A stretch of DNA of 36,150 bases. It comes from Chloroflexota bacterium. Lineage in GTDB: Bacteria > Chloroflexota > Dehalococcoidia > Lucifugimonadales > UBA2962. The notes below the pieces were generated by a model. The model made no database searches. It worked only from the letters and a program-made list of their open reading frames with translations, and had not been told where the DNA came from. Below are positions 22,984-31,991 of this stretch, piece by piece (position 1 is the first letter of the stretch; the number at the start of each line of letters is the position of its first letter). A program made the position numbers and the translations under genes. The stretch covers positions 1-36,150 of the forward strand of contig PAAV01000020.1 of assembly GCA_002699485.1 (NCBI GenBank), in the 5' to 3' direction.

Positions 22984-25900
22984 ATGTATTTTAATATCAG
23001 ACTTTGGGAATTTACCGCAGGGTTTAGGATGAGAATTCTACTTGGTACTTTCTTTGGAGTATTAACGGCAGTTGCTGGCGTAAGTAGGCTGGTTATGTCC
23101 GGGTATGTTGTCGCTCTTGTTTTTCAAGGAGAGCCTTTCAACAGGGTTGTAATTTCAATTTTGGGTGTGATTTTGGCAATCATATCCAGGGCTGTTTTTC
23201 AGTACTTTAAAGAAATGACTGGCCATAGAACTGCCTTGAAAATACAGCAAAACTTGAGACGTCGTTTGTTTGCTAAAACTCTTGAATTAGGACCGGCTGT
23301 ACTACTTCGCAAAAGAACTGGTGATGTATTAGTGTCGGTGGTCGAAGGCGTAGAGGCTCTAGAGAGCTATTTTGGTGAATATCTGCCGCAGATGTTCGTA
23401 GGCCTGATCACACCTATAGGTTTATTTGTGTTTATGGCATTTCTAGATATATACACCGCGTTAATTTATTTGATTTTTGCATTAATTACCCTAATCGCTC
23501 CTTTGGCATTTCATAGGTGGAATGAAAAAAGTTCTCTTTTCCGTAGGGATGCCTATCATGATCTAAGTGCTGAGTTCCTGGATTCTGTACAAGGCCTTGC
23601 AACTCTAAAATCTTTTGGTCAGAGCGATATTAAAGGAGACGATCTAGCGGAAAAAGCCAGAAGGGTATTTCGATCGACAATGGCAATTTTAGCTACTAAC
23701 CAAGCAACTATCGGTGTGACATGGCTGGGTATATCTGGAGGAGCTGCACTTGCTTTGGGCTTAGGAGCTTTGAGAGTTAGCTCGAGTGAACTTGATTTAT
23801 CGACACTATTAATTGTCGTAATGCTTGGCGTAGAAGTATTTAGACCATTAAGAGAGCTTACCTTGTTGTACCATCATGGTATGGTGGGCATGGCATCTGC
23901 AAAGTCCGTTTTAGAGATAATAGATGCGGAGCCATTAGTTACTGATAGCAGAGATGTATCACGACCTGACCAGTTTTTGGATTCAACACTAACATTTCAG
24001 GATGTCTCGTTTTCTTACCCTGGCCGTGAAGATGTTGTATTAGATGACATGTCTTTTTCTATATCAACTGGTGAGCGTCTTGCAATCGTAGGGCCAAGCG
24101 GTGCAGGTAAGACCACTATTGTTTCATTAGTATTGCGATTTTTTGACCCTGATTCTGGATCTGTTTGGATTGGCTCCGAGGATTTGAGGTCAATACCTTT
24201 AGATTTTGCTAGAGAACATATCAGCGTTGTCTCCCAGGATACGTATATTTTCTTTGGCACGGTAGCCGAAAATTTAAGGTATGGAAAATTAGATGCCACC
24301 GATGAAGAACTCGAGGAAGCGGCTGCTGCTGCAAATGCGTTGGACTTCATAAAATCATTGCCACAAGGATTTGATACTTTATTAGGTGAACGTGGAATTA
24401 AGCTCTCTGGTGGTCAGAAACAGCGCATAGCTATTGCAAGAGCCCTTCTAAAAGATGCTCCAATATTGATATTAGATGAAGCGTTATCAAGCGTGGATGC
24501 AGAAAATGAATTTTTGATTCAATCTGCGTTAGATGAATTAATGGTTGATCGAACTACGCTAATCATTGCACATAGGCTTTCAAGCGTAATTGGAGCTGAC
24601 AGAATTTTAGTGATTAATCAAGGCCAGGTGGTTCAGGAAGGCTCACATGATGAATTAATTTCAACAAAAGGCATATATTTTAACCTTATGATGGATCAAC
24701 TAGAGTCCAATGAATCCAACTTGAAGACCGATAGCAATGAGGTAATGGAAAGAATTAGTTCACCGAATAAGAATTTTGGAGGAGCTGGTTTACCGCCCAC
24801 TAAAATTAAAAAGTCAAACATAAAGTTGAAAGAGGTTTTTGTCCGGTTGCTTAAATTAATAGAGCCATGGCGGACAGAACTTATACTCACTTTTTTATTG
24901 GGCATAGGTAGAGTAGCAGTATTACTTGGACTAGGTATTGTAAGTGCATATTTAGTAGCTGAAGTGGCAAATGGAAATGCAATTTTTGCTTTATTAGTAT
25001 CTCTGGGAGTGCTTGCTGTACTGACACCAGTATTTCAATGGGCTGAGTCTTGGATTGCACATGATTTAGCCTTCAGGTTACTGGCTGAGATGCGAATTGA
25101 TCTTTACAAAAAATTAGACAAACTTGCCCCTGCATATTTAGTTAGACATAGATCAGGTGACATAGTATCCGCTGTAACAACAGATGTTGAAACCGTTGAA
25201 TTGTTCTTTGCCCACACTGTAGCACCAGCATTCGTGGCTTTAGCGGTTCCTTTATCTGTTTTGTTGATTATAGGTTCAATCGAGTGGTTATTAGCATTGA
25301 TCCTTATGCCTTTACTTATATTGATAGCCTATATGCCTTTTCGAGTTCGGGATAAGCTGGATGTATTAGGATTCGAATCGCGTGAGCAATTAGCCGAAGT
25401 TAATGCACACATGGTTGACGGTATACAGGGTATAAAAGAGATTGTTTCTTTTGGTCGATCTTCTCTAAGGCTGGAAGAAGTGGACCGGAATCAGAATAAA
25501 TATGCATCTTTGAGGATAAAGTTCTTTCATATCTTAACTGTTCAAAGATCGTTAATTGAATCAGCTATGGGGCTAGGTGGCATTTTGGTTCTTGGGTTGG
25601 GGGCTTATTTGGTTACAATCGGAGATTTGTCAGTTTCATTTTTACCTCTGGTATCGATAATTGCATACACTGCATTTATACCGATTTCAGAGGTTGCCCA
25701 AGTAGGCCGTCAATTGTCAGACACAATTGGAAGCGCCCGCAGGATATTCAGAATACATGATGAGCCTATAACAATATTAGATGGACCAAGGACGCTTAGT
25801 TCTGAAAACAAAACATCCAAATCGCTGAATCGAGGCGAGTTGCAATTTAAAAATGTCACATTTAGATATATATCTGAAATGGATCCTGTGTTACAGGATG

Positions 25901-26580
25901 TCAATTTTGTATTAAATCCTGGAGAGAATCTAGCATTAATAGGGCGTTCTGGTGCTGGCAAGACTACCGCTGCACATCTGATTTTACGTTTCTGGGATCC
26001 GCAAACTGGTGCGATATCGCTAGATGATGTAGATATACGTAGCTATAAGCTGAATGATTTAAGAGATCAAATAGCCCTAGTATCTCAGGATACATATTTG
26101 TTCAACACGTCGATAAAAGAAAATTTGATGATGGCTCGACCGGATGCATCTGAGAGTGAAATTATTCAGGCTGCAAAAAGTGCTTCGGCTCATGAGTTTA
26201 TAATGGATCTACCTGATACATACAATACTCTTGCAGGTGAAAGAGGGTTTCAGCTGTCCGGAGGTCAGCGGCAACGCATATCCATAGCTAGAGCGTTTTT
26301 AAAAAATGCACCAGTATTAATATTGGATGAAGCGACATCTCACTTAGACGCTGAAAGCGAATCGTTAATTCATCAATCCCTTGACACCTTAATGTCTGGT
26401 AGGTCAACAATAATAATCGCTCATAGATTGTCTACTATTAAATCTGCTGACAACATAATTGTTCTGGATGACGGAAAGGTGATAGAACAAGGAACTCATG
26501 ATGTTCTGTTAAGTGGAAGCGGTCTTTATGCAAGTTTGGTTTCCAAACAAACTCAACGCACCACTCGGCCGAGTATATAA
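22984..26580 (+). CDS. Fused CydDC-like ABC exporter (TMD-NBD-TMD-NBD)
   Basis: A 1198-residue full-length exporter. In order it has TMD1 (1-320), NBD1 with Walker A GPSGAGKTT (370-378), signature LSGGQKQR (from 474) and LILDEALSSVD, a polar linker (about 575-620), TMD2 (about 625-925), and NBD2 with GRSGAGKTT (987-995), LSGGQRQR (from 1091) and LILDEATSHLD. Both ATP sites look intact. The first half (LELGPAVLLRKRTGDVLVSV VEGVEALESYFGEYLPQ) resembles CydD of the cysteine/glutathione exporter CydDC; the second is CydC-like. No cydAB is nearby. It could instead be a lipid or drug exporter. No clear ribosome-binding site precedes ATG 22984. Confidence 0.92.
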   Translation: MYFNIRLWEFTAGFRMRILLGTFFGVLTAVAGVSRLVMSGYVVALVFQGEPFNRVVISILGVILAIISRAVFQYFKEMTGHRTALKIQQNLRRRLFAKTLELGPAVLLRKRTGDVLVSVVEGVEALESYFGEYLPQMFVGLITPIGLFVFMAFLDIYTALIYLIFALITLIAPLAFHRWNEKSSLFRRDAYHDLSAEFLDSVQGLATLKSFGQSDIKGDDLAEKARRVFRSTMAILATNQATIGVTWLGISGGAALALGLGALRVSSSELDLSTLLIVVMLGVEVFRPLRELTLLYHHGMVGMASAKSVLEIIDAEPLVTDSRDVSRPDQFLDSTLTFQDVSFSYPGREDVVLDDMSFSISTGERLAIVGPSGAGKTTIVSLVLRFFDPDSGSVWIGSEDLRSIPLDFAREHISVVSQDTYIFFGTVAENLRYGKLDATDEELEEAAAAANALDFIKSLPQGFDTLLGERGIKLSGGQKQRIAIARALLKDAPILILDEALSSVDAENEFLIQSALDELMVDRTTLIIAHRLSSVIGADRILVINQGQVVQEGSHDELISTKGIYFNLMMDQLESNESNLKTDSNEVMERISSPNKNFGGAGLPPTKIKKSNIKLKEVFVRLLKLIEPWRTELILTFLLGIGRVAVLLGLGIVSAYLVAEVANGNAIFALLVSLGVLAVLTPVFQWAESWIAHDLAFRLLAEMRIDLYKKLDKLAPAYLVRHRSGDIVSAVTTDVETVELFFAHTVAPAFVALAVPLSVLLIIGSIEWLLALILMPLLILIAYMPFRVRDKLDVLGFESREQLAEVNAHMVDGIQGIKEIVSFGRSSLRLEEVDRNQNKYASLRIKFFHILTVQRSLIESAMGLGGILVLGLGAYLVTIGDLSVSFLPLVSIIAYTAFIPISEVAQVGRQLSDTIGSARRIFRIHDEPITILDGPRTLSSENKTSKSLNRGELQFKNVTFRYISEMDPVLQDVNFVLNPGENLALIGRSGAGKTTAAHLILRFWDPQTGAISLDDVDIRSYKLNDLRDQIALVSQDTYLFNTSIKENLMMARPDASESEIIQAAKSASAHEFIMDLPDTYNTLAGERGFQLSGGQRQRISIARAFLKNAPVLILDEATSHLDAESESLIHQSLDTLMSGRSTIIIAHRLSTIKSADNIIVLDDGKVIEQGTHDVLLSGSGLYASLVSKQTQRTTRPSI

Positions 26581-26627
26581 AAATGTGAAGCTGATCTCAA
26601 AATAAAAAAAGCAATGGAGAATGATTT

Positions 26628-26981
26628 ATGAAGAATAAATATTTATTTATGGCTAGCATGGACGTTGAACCTAATAAACAGCAGGTTTTTGATGATGTCT
26701 ATGACACTGAACATGTTCCTTATTTATCTGCAGTCCCAGGGGTTATATCAATTGCTCGTTTTCAAACCGAACCTTTGAGGATAGCGATTGGAGGTGAGAT
26801 CAAAAATATTGTTATTGATGATCAACCTAAACATACGGCAATTTATGAAATTGAAAGCCCAGAAGTTTTGATTAGTAGCGAATGGAGCAATGCTGTTGAA
26901 AGAGGGAGTTGGCCAACTGAAGTGAGGCCTTTTACCAAGAATCGTAAGCATATCTTGTTGGGGGTCAACGAAAAGCAATAA
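26628..26981 (+). CDS. Small protein, probable dimeric alpha-beta barrel (EthD-like)
   Basis: A 117-residue protein of unknown function. MASMDVEPNKQQVFDDVYDT EHVPYLSAVPGVISIARFQ has the beta-strand, amphipathic helix, H-V-P-x-L, P-G-V pattern of EthD/NIPSNAP-like ferredoxin-fold proteins, often degradation accessory enzymes. ATG 26628 has GGAG about eight bases upstream. Its stop abuts, with no base between, the stop of the convergent Gfo/Idh/MocA gene. Confidence 0.65.
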   Translation: MKNKYLFMASMDVEPNKQQVFDDVYDTEHVPYLSAVPGVISIARFQTEPLRIAIGGEIKNIVIDDQPKHTAIYEIESPEVLISSEWSNAVERGSWPTEVRPFTKNRKHILLGVNEKQ

Positions 26982-28049
26982 TTAGTCTAATATTGTGCTT
27001 GGATTTACATGTGTTTTCGAATTTGAAGATAAGTAAGGAGCTAAAGTTAGTTGTAATGTATGTTTTGCCATTTCAGCATCCATAAGTTCTTGTTTTCCTT
27101 CAATGATTGAATCGATAAATGCACCCGCTGCTCCATTAAACCCTTCCAGCCAATCAGAAGGCACGTTAAAGCTGTGAGTCTCGTTTCCTTTGAACAGCAT
27201 AACCGGAGGCAGGTCATACATTTCCCCTGTACTGCGAGTCACCCAAATTGAACCTTTAGAGCCTTGAAATTCAAAGAAATCATCGACTGGGTAATACTTG
27301 CCTCTAATTTTCATTTCAGATGCATAAACGGATTCTAAAATACCAATGCAATTTTGGTTTTTATGTTTCCATATAACCGCAGCAGGGGCTTCAAGATAGA
27401 AATCATCAGTCTCAGAGATTATTGCGCTAACGGATTCCGCCTCACCAGCGATCCATATTGCAGTTGCAAACTTGTGCCATCCACTGTCGTAAAGTAATCC
27501 ACCAGGATTGTCTTTAGGGTTTCCTCTCCATTTCATGGCATCTTCTGTTGGTGTTATTAATGAGTTCGGATCAAGTTTACCTAAAAAAGTTCTCATTCTT
27601 ATCGAACTTAATTCGCCAATAGACCCGGATTCAATTAGCTTTTTAGCCTTTATTAAAGGTGGGTAATAAAGGAAATTTTCTGTGACTCTGAACATGGCTG
27701 CAGAATTATTTGCAACCTTGCCGACTGCATCAGCATCTGAGACTTTAGGTCCAATAGGTTTTTGGGTCGATACATGTTTTCCTGCGTTCAATGCATCGAT
27801 GCTTTGCTGAGGGTGTAGGTGTGTGGGGGTCAGTAGTTCAACTGCATCTATTTTAGAGTCATTTAACACGTCTTCGTAATTTGAATAAATAATTGGATCT
27901 ATGCCAATACTTTTAGCCGCCCCCCTGGCGCGTTCCGGCAAAGGATCACAAAGGGCGTAAATCTCACTTGAAGGATGTTTCAGATAACCCGGGAAAGTAA
28001 CATATGAAATTGCTCCGCAACCTACTATGGCTATATTGATTTTTTTCAT
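26982..28049 (-). CDS. Gfo/Idh/MocA-family oxidoreductase
   Basis: NAD(P)-dependent sugar or inositol-type dehydrogenase, 355 residues. The N-terminal Rossmann motif is IAIVGCGAISYVTFPGYLKH. The usual E-K-P motif reads STQKPIG, with Gln in place of Glu, which is seen in some branches. The C-terminal alpha/beta domain includes DSGWHKFATAIW with the likely catalytic histidine. It is the last gene of a four-gene minus-strand cluster (SDR, CocE-type hydrolase, kelch protein, this gene; gaps of 22, 64 and 36 bases). Confidence 0.92.
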   Translation of the reverse strand: MKKINIAIVGCGAISYVTFPGYLKHPSSEIYALCDPLPERARGAAKSIGIDPIIYSNYEDVLNDSKIDAVELLTPTHLHPQQSIDALNAGKHVSTQKPIGPKVSDADAVGKVANNSAAMFRVTENFLYYPPLIKAKKLIESGSIGELSSIRMRTFLGKLDPNSLITPTEDAMKWRGNPKDNPGGLLYDSGWHKFATAIWIAGEAESVSAIISETDDFYLEAPAAVIWKHKNQNCIGILESVYASEMKIRGKYYPVDDFFEFQGSKGSIWVTRSTGEMYDLPPVMLFKGNETHSFNVPSDWLEGFNGAAGAFIDSIIEGKQELMDAEMAKHTLQLTLAPYLSSNSKTHVNPSTILD

Positions 28050-28085
28050 TTTAGCCCCAGATTAAATTCCTATTTGGTTAGATAC

Positions 28086-29330
28086 TTAAGGCGTAAAAAC
28101 TTCTGTGGTTGCCGTCATTCCTGATCCACTAACTCCAGCGGCACTATTGCCTCCTGCGACTATCACACGTCCATCGGATAAGATAGATGCACCAAACTCA
28201 TATCTGCCAACCTCCATTTCTCCTGACATCATCCACTCTCCTGTTGCAGAATCCCATAATTCACCTGAGTCACGATTGCCAATTCCACCAATAACCAAAA
28301 CTCTGCCATCGTTAAGCAGAATGGCCTGATGATCCGCCCTTGGTATATTTAAGCTACCAGTTTTAGTGAAAGACATATCAGTAGGATCCCAAACTTCAGC
28401 GATCATTCTTTTTCCATTGCCGCCAGCTATTAACACTCTGCCATCTTGCAGGAGAGTAGCTGTGTGCGATCTGCGACTAAGATTAAGTTCTCCAGCAGGA
28501 GACCATTCACCTGTTTCAGGATCAAATATTTCTGCTGATTTGTGGTAAGGAGGATCCACTTTTCCTCCTCCAGTCACCAAGACTCTACCGTCTTGCAGGA
28601 GAGTAGTGGTATGGGCAATTCTAGTGTCGATCATAGGTGCTGCCGAAGTCCATTCGTTAGTTTTTGGATCGAATATCTCAACAGTGTTCATAAGGCTATA
28701 GGCTTCGCTTCTTCCCCCTGCGACTAAAACAGTGCCATCATTTAATAGGACTGCATCCGTTGAGTCACGCTCTTCAATAAGAGGACTTATTTCAGTCCAT
28801 TCTCCTGTTGCAGGATCCCAAATCTCTGTTGAATTAATGGCTTTGTTCTGTTCACCTTCGCCACCAGCAGCTAGAACTTTCCCATCGCTTAAAACTATTC
28901 CTATAGCATCAGCACGAGCAGTATTCATTTCTCCAGACATAGTCCAGGTGTCAGTATTGCCGTCAAATATCTCAGATGTGAAGTTATAATTGAGCCAAAA
29001 ACCCGAAGATCCGTCGGTTCGACCACCAAAAATAAAAGCAGTTCCATCATTAAGCAAAACTGCGTTTAATCCAGATCTCTTTGCTCCCATATCTTCTGCG
29101 CGTCTGAATTCACCAGGTGACATGCTTACAGCTGCATCAGTTGGTTCATCTTTAAAACGATCTGCAGAAGTGTCAGCCGAATCACTTTTACTATCTGATT
29201 TACCATCACTAGTAGAACTTGATCCACCACAGTTTATGATGGCGATCATGGATATTATTAGTATTGTTAAAGTCAAAATTGGTCGTATCAAATTAAATCC
29301 CTCAAGGTTTAGTATTGTGTTCGAATCCAA
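28086..29330 (-). CDS. Secreted kelch-type beta-propeller, putative lipoprotein
   Basis: A 414-residue protein with an N-terminal hydrophobic segment (about 15-33) ending IAIINCGGSSS. This looks like a lipoprotein signal, but the residue before the cysteine is Asn rather than Gly/Ala/Ser. A Ser/Asp-rich linker follows. Seven repeats carry the L-x-D-G-x-V-x-x-x-G-G signature (for example LLNDGTVLVAGG, LLQDGRVLVTGG, LLQDGRVLIAGG) and W-x(n)-M/L turns, as expected for a seven-bladed kelch/galactose-oxidase-like propeller. It probably acts outside the membrane in binding. No catalytic copper ligands were identified. Confidence 0.85.
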   Translation of the reverse strand: MDSNTILNLEGFNLIRPILTLTILIISMIAIINCGGSSSTSDGKSDSKSDSADTSADRFKDEPTDAAVSMSPGEFRRAEDMGAKRSGLNAVLLNDGTAFIFGGRTDGSSGFWLNYNFTSEIFDGNTDTWTMSGEMNTARADAIGIVLSDGKVLAAGGEGEQNKAINSTEIWDPATGEWTEISPLIEERDSTDAVLLNDGTVLVAGGRSEAYSLMNTVEIFDPKTNEWTSAAPMIDTRIAHTTTLLQDGRVLVTGGGKVDPPYHKSAEIFDPETGEWSPAGELNLSRRSHTATLLQDGRVLIAGGNGKRMIAEVWDPTDMSFTKTGSLNIPRADHQAILLNDGRVLVIGGIGNRDSGELWDSATGEWMMSGEMEVGRYEFGASILSDGRVIVAGGNSAAGVSGSGMTATTEVFTP

Positions 29331-29394
29331 ATTCTACAACAAAATTTAATATCTACGCTATTTTGTTTTAGAATTTGCTTATTAGTAGAAATCT

Positions 29395-31089
29395 TTAATC
29401 AGGTATTATCGGCAGAATGATTTGGGACAACATTTCAGGTTCATGATAAACCGTCTGGTTTGCAATTTTTAAATCACTGTCACTATTTATGTTGTTTCCT
29501 GTATTCGTATTTCTGTCAAATCTCGGGAAATTTGAAGAAGATATATCGACTCTAATTTTGTGTCCAGCCTTAAATACGTTAGATGTTGGCCATAGGTCGA
29601 TGTTAAATTCGTATATTTTATTCGGCTCAAGCAGTTCCAATTTTGCCGTGCTATTTCGATATCTTGCTCTTACAATACCATCGCATAAATTCAAGGCTCG
29701 CCCATCAGGATAAACGTCTACAAGTTTTGCAGTAAAATCTGTGTCGAGGCAGTCAGTAGATGCAAAAAGTTTAACTGTTATTGGCCCTGTGACCTCGACG
29801 GGTTTATCTAATTCTTCTGAGGTATACACAAGCACATCAGACCTTGCTTCAACCTCTCTCTGGTCGTAGGAACCCCACGGAATAATGTGAGGGTCGCAAC
29901 AGTTGCACCCTCCTTTTGTAGGTACAGGAAACATGGGGTTATATGTAAATTGATCAGGAGTTTCTTTATTTGGCCTTACCGTAGATAAATTACCGCAGCC
30001 TGCAGCCGAATTGGCATCGCCATCTGAATGAAAATACCAAGTTGTGTAATTAGTGCGTTTCAATGGCCACTCGTACTCATCGCGCCATTTATTTGATCCC
30101 ATAATAAATAGTTTAAGGGGTGGCTCAACTTCGGATTTATTTTCCACCCCTTTTAGCCAATGATCAAACCAAGCCAATTCGATTTCTAAAATGTCTATCG
30201 AAGCGGTTGCACTATAGTCGGTATTTCCAGCGTAGGTCAGTTTTCCTACAAAACTATGTGTCCAAGGACCAATTATTGCTCTTTGATATTTGCGTGCTAG
30301 CTCTGAGCCACCCTTCTCTTTCATGCCAACGAAATTATTAAGCGTCCCGGCAGTGAAAAAATCATACCAACCCCCAATTTGCAATATGGGTATTTTAATA
30401 TCAGAATATCTTTCTTTTATTGCAAGTTTTTTCCAATATTCATCATAACTAGGGTGCTTCATCCAGTCGTCGTAAAAATGAAGTTTCTTACCAGCAAGTT
30501 TTGGCAGATCTTCTAATGGAAGAGTATGAAAAACTTGAGTCCAATCATATATATCTATATCTTGTGCTGTTCTTCCTCCCATTCGAAACGACCAGGTCGC
30601 AGTCCAACCAAGCTGCAAGGCGCCCCCTTGGTAATGAGGAGCTTCGTGTAAGTTGTCTCCGATTACACGTGGAACAATAGCTTTTAGATATTTACTGTTC
30701 ATGGCGGCTGCTTGCCACTGAACATTACCCACGTACGATGGGCCATGCATTCCCACATTGCCATTACACCAGGTTTGCTTTCCTATCCACTCTATAGTGT
30801 CATAACCATCGTTAAACTCGTTAACCCAAGGCTCAAATATGCCGTCAGAATCAAATCTGCCACGTACATCTTGCGATACCACTACATATCCGTTTTGTGC
30901 AAAATATGTTGCGCTTTCAATAATTAGTTCGGGCATTTGATTATTGTATGGAGTTCTTATAAGAATTACGGGCCACGGACCAGTGCCAATTGGAAAGTAT
31001 ATATCCGATGAAAGGCTTACTTGGTCTCGCATGTTTGTTTTCACGTCATACTCAACTCTTAAGTTGGCTGGTTTAAATACTTGTACCAT
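29395..31089 (-). CDS. CocE/NonD-family (X-Pro dipeptidyl-peptidase S15-like) hydrolase
   Basis: Serine hydrolase of 564 residues. The triad matches cocaine esterase closely: S118 in GMHGPSYVG, D243 in GGWYDFFTAG, and H278 in IGPWTHSF; Y48 (RTPYNN) corresponds to the oxyanion tyrosine. The C-terminal jelly-roll domain runs from about 410 (RSDVLVYTSEELDKPVEVTG). A Cys-rich turn GGCNCCDP lies just before it. There is no signal peptide. Start ATG 31089 follows an AGGAG site. The substrate may be an ester or amide; it lies 22 bases after an SDR gene in a likely operon. Confidence 0.92.
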   Translation of the reverse strand: MVQVFKPANLRVEYDVKTNMRDQVSLSSDIYFPIGTGPWPVILIRTPYNNQMPELIIESATYFAQNGYVVVSQDVRGRFDSDGIFEPWVNEFNDGYDTIEWIGKQTWCNGNVGMHGPSYVGNVQWQAAAMNSKYLKAIVPRVIGDNLHEAPHYQGGALQLGWTATWSFRMGGRTAQDIDIYDWTQVFHTLPLEDLPKLAGKKLHFYDDWMKHPSYDEYWKKLAIKERYSDIKIPILQIGGWYDFFTAGTLNNFVGMKEKGGSELARKYQRAIIGPWTHSFVGKLTYAGNTDYSATASIDILEIELAWFDHWLKGVENKSEVEPPLKLFIMGSNKWRDEYEWPLKRTNYTTWYFHSDGDANSAAGCGNLSTVRPNKETPDQFTYNPMFPVPTKGGCNCCDPHIIPWGSYDQREVEARSDVLVYTSEELDKPVEVTGPITVKLFASTDCLDTDFTAKLVDVYPDGRALNLCDGIVRARYRNSTAKLELLEPNKIYEFNIDLWPTSNVFKAGHKIRVDISSSNFPRFDRNTNTGNNINSDSDLKIANQTVYHEPEMLSQIILPIIPD

Positions 31090-31111
31090 AATTGTTGACT
31101 CCTAAGATGAT

Positions 31112-31858
31112 TTATTTGATTAATATACCGCCATCGATAGTAAGTTCGGCTCCAGTAATATAACTTGAGTCATCAGATGCTAGAAACACAACACCTTTAG
31201 CAATATCTTCGGACTTCCCCATACGACCCAGGGGAATAAGTTCCAAATATTCTGACACTCTCTCAACTCCATATGCGTCTCTGATCATATCTGTGTCGAT
31301 AGCTCCAGGGTGTATAGAGTTGACCCTGATATTGTCTTTAGCAAATTCGAGAGCAGCTTCTTTTGTGTGAATTCTGACTGCACCTTTTGATGCGTGATAG
31401 GCAGCTGCCCATGGTTGGGCAATAATGGCAGATAACGAAGAGATATTTACGATAGCTCCACCTCCAGCTTTACGCATTTCGGGTAAAACCGCTTTAGTTC
31501 CCAGGACAATTCCCCACATATTGATGTCCATAACCTTATCCCACTCTTCTTTGGTTGTTTCCTCTATGGTGCTTAATGTAAGAATCGCCGCGTTGTTAAC
31601 CAAGATGTCTAATTTGCCATATGTTGTAATAGCAAGTTTTACAGCGTTTCTCCAGTCAACTTCATTTTGCACGTCCAAGCTAACATATTTTGCCGAACCT
31701 CCACTATCTTCTATTTCATTTGCAACCTCTTCCCCTTCATCGTCTAATATATCTCCAATAATTACTGACGCTCCTTCTTTGGCAAACAGCTTTGCTTCAG
31801 CGGCGCCTTGTCCGCGTGATCCACCGGTAATTATTGCAACCTTCCCTTTCAGTTTCAT
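31112..31858 (-). CDS. Short-chain dehydrogenase (hydroxysteroid-dehydrogenase-like)
   Basis: Classical SDR of 248 residues. It has IITGGSRGQGAAEAKLFAKE, a T-G-G-x-R-G-Q-G motif as in 3alpha/20beta-hydroxysteroid dehydrogenase. D36 after beta-2 (IIGDI) favours NAD. NNAA lies at 88-91, the catalytic residues are S141, Y154 and K158 (AYHASKGA), and the end is SSYITGAELTIDGG. Start ATG 31858 is preceded by GGGAG. It is the first gene of the four-gene minus-strand cluster. It probably oxidises a secondary alcohol; the substrate is unknown. Confidence 0.92.
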   Translation of the reverse strand: MKLKGKVAIITGGSRGQGAAEAKLFAKEGASVIIGDILDDEGEEVANEIEDSGGSAKYVSLDVQNEVDWRNAVKLAITTYGKLDILVNNAAILTLSTIEETTKEEWDKVMDINMWGIVLGTKAVLPEMRKAGGGAIVNISSLSAIIAQPWAAAYHASKGAVRIHTKEAALEFAKDNIRVNSIHPGAIDTDMIRDAYGVERVSEYLELIPLGRMGKSEDIAKGVVFLASDDSSYITGAELTIDGGILIK

Positions 31859-31928
31859 TTATAGACTCCCATCTTAAAGAAAGAATTAATTCTGTGCGTG
31901 AATTAAAAGATTCATTTAACCATCATCG

Positions 31929-31961
31929 GAGACTCTATTGATATACAATTAAATAAGTCTC
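31929..31961 (+). promoter_or_regulatory. Inverted repeat around a possible promoter before LLM copy 2
   Basis: GAGACT (31929-31934) and AGTCTC (31956-31961) form an inverted repeat with 21 bases between. A TACAAT at 31944-31949 within it could be a -10 box. It lies in the divergent gap between the SDR cluster and the second LLM gene. The arms are short, so chance is possible. Confidence 0.3.
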
Positions 31962-31991
31962 TGGGGGAATAATAAAGGAAGTAAATTTATA

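Noticed and set aside
29305-29330. TTCGAATCC resembling a tRNA T-loop
   Set aside because: No flanking acceptor or anticodon stem; it is part of the kelch gene's start region.
28105-29349. Series of plus-strand frames
   Set aside because: They are antisense shadows of the kelch repeats; their Pro/Ser-rich repetitiveness reflects the repeat structure on the other strand.
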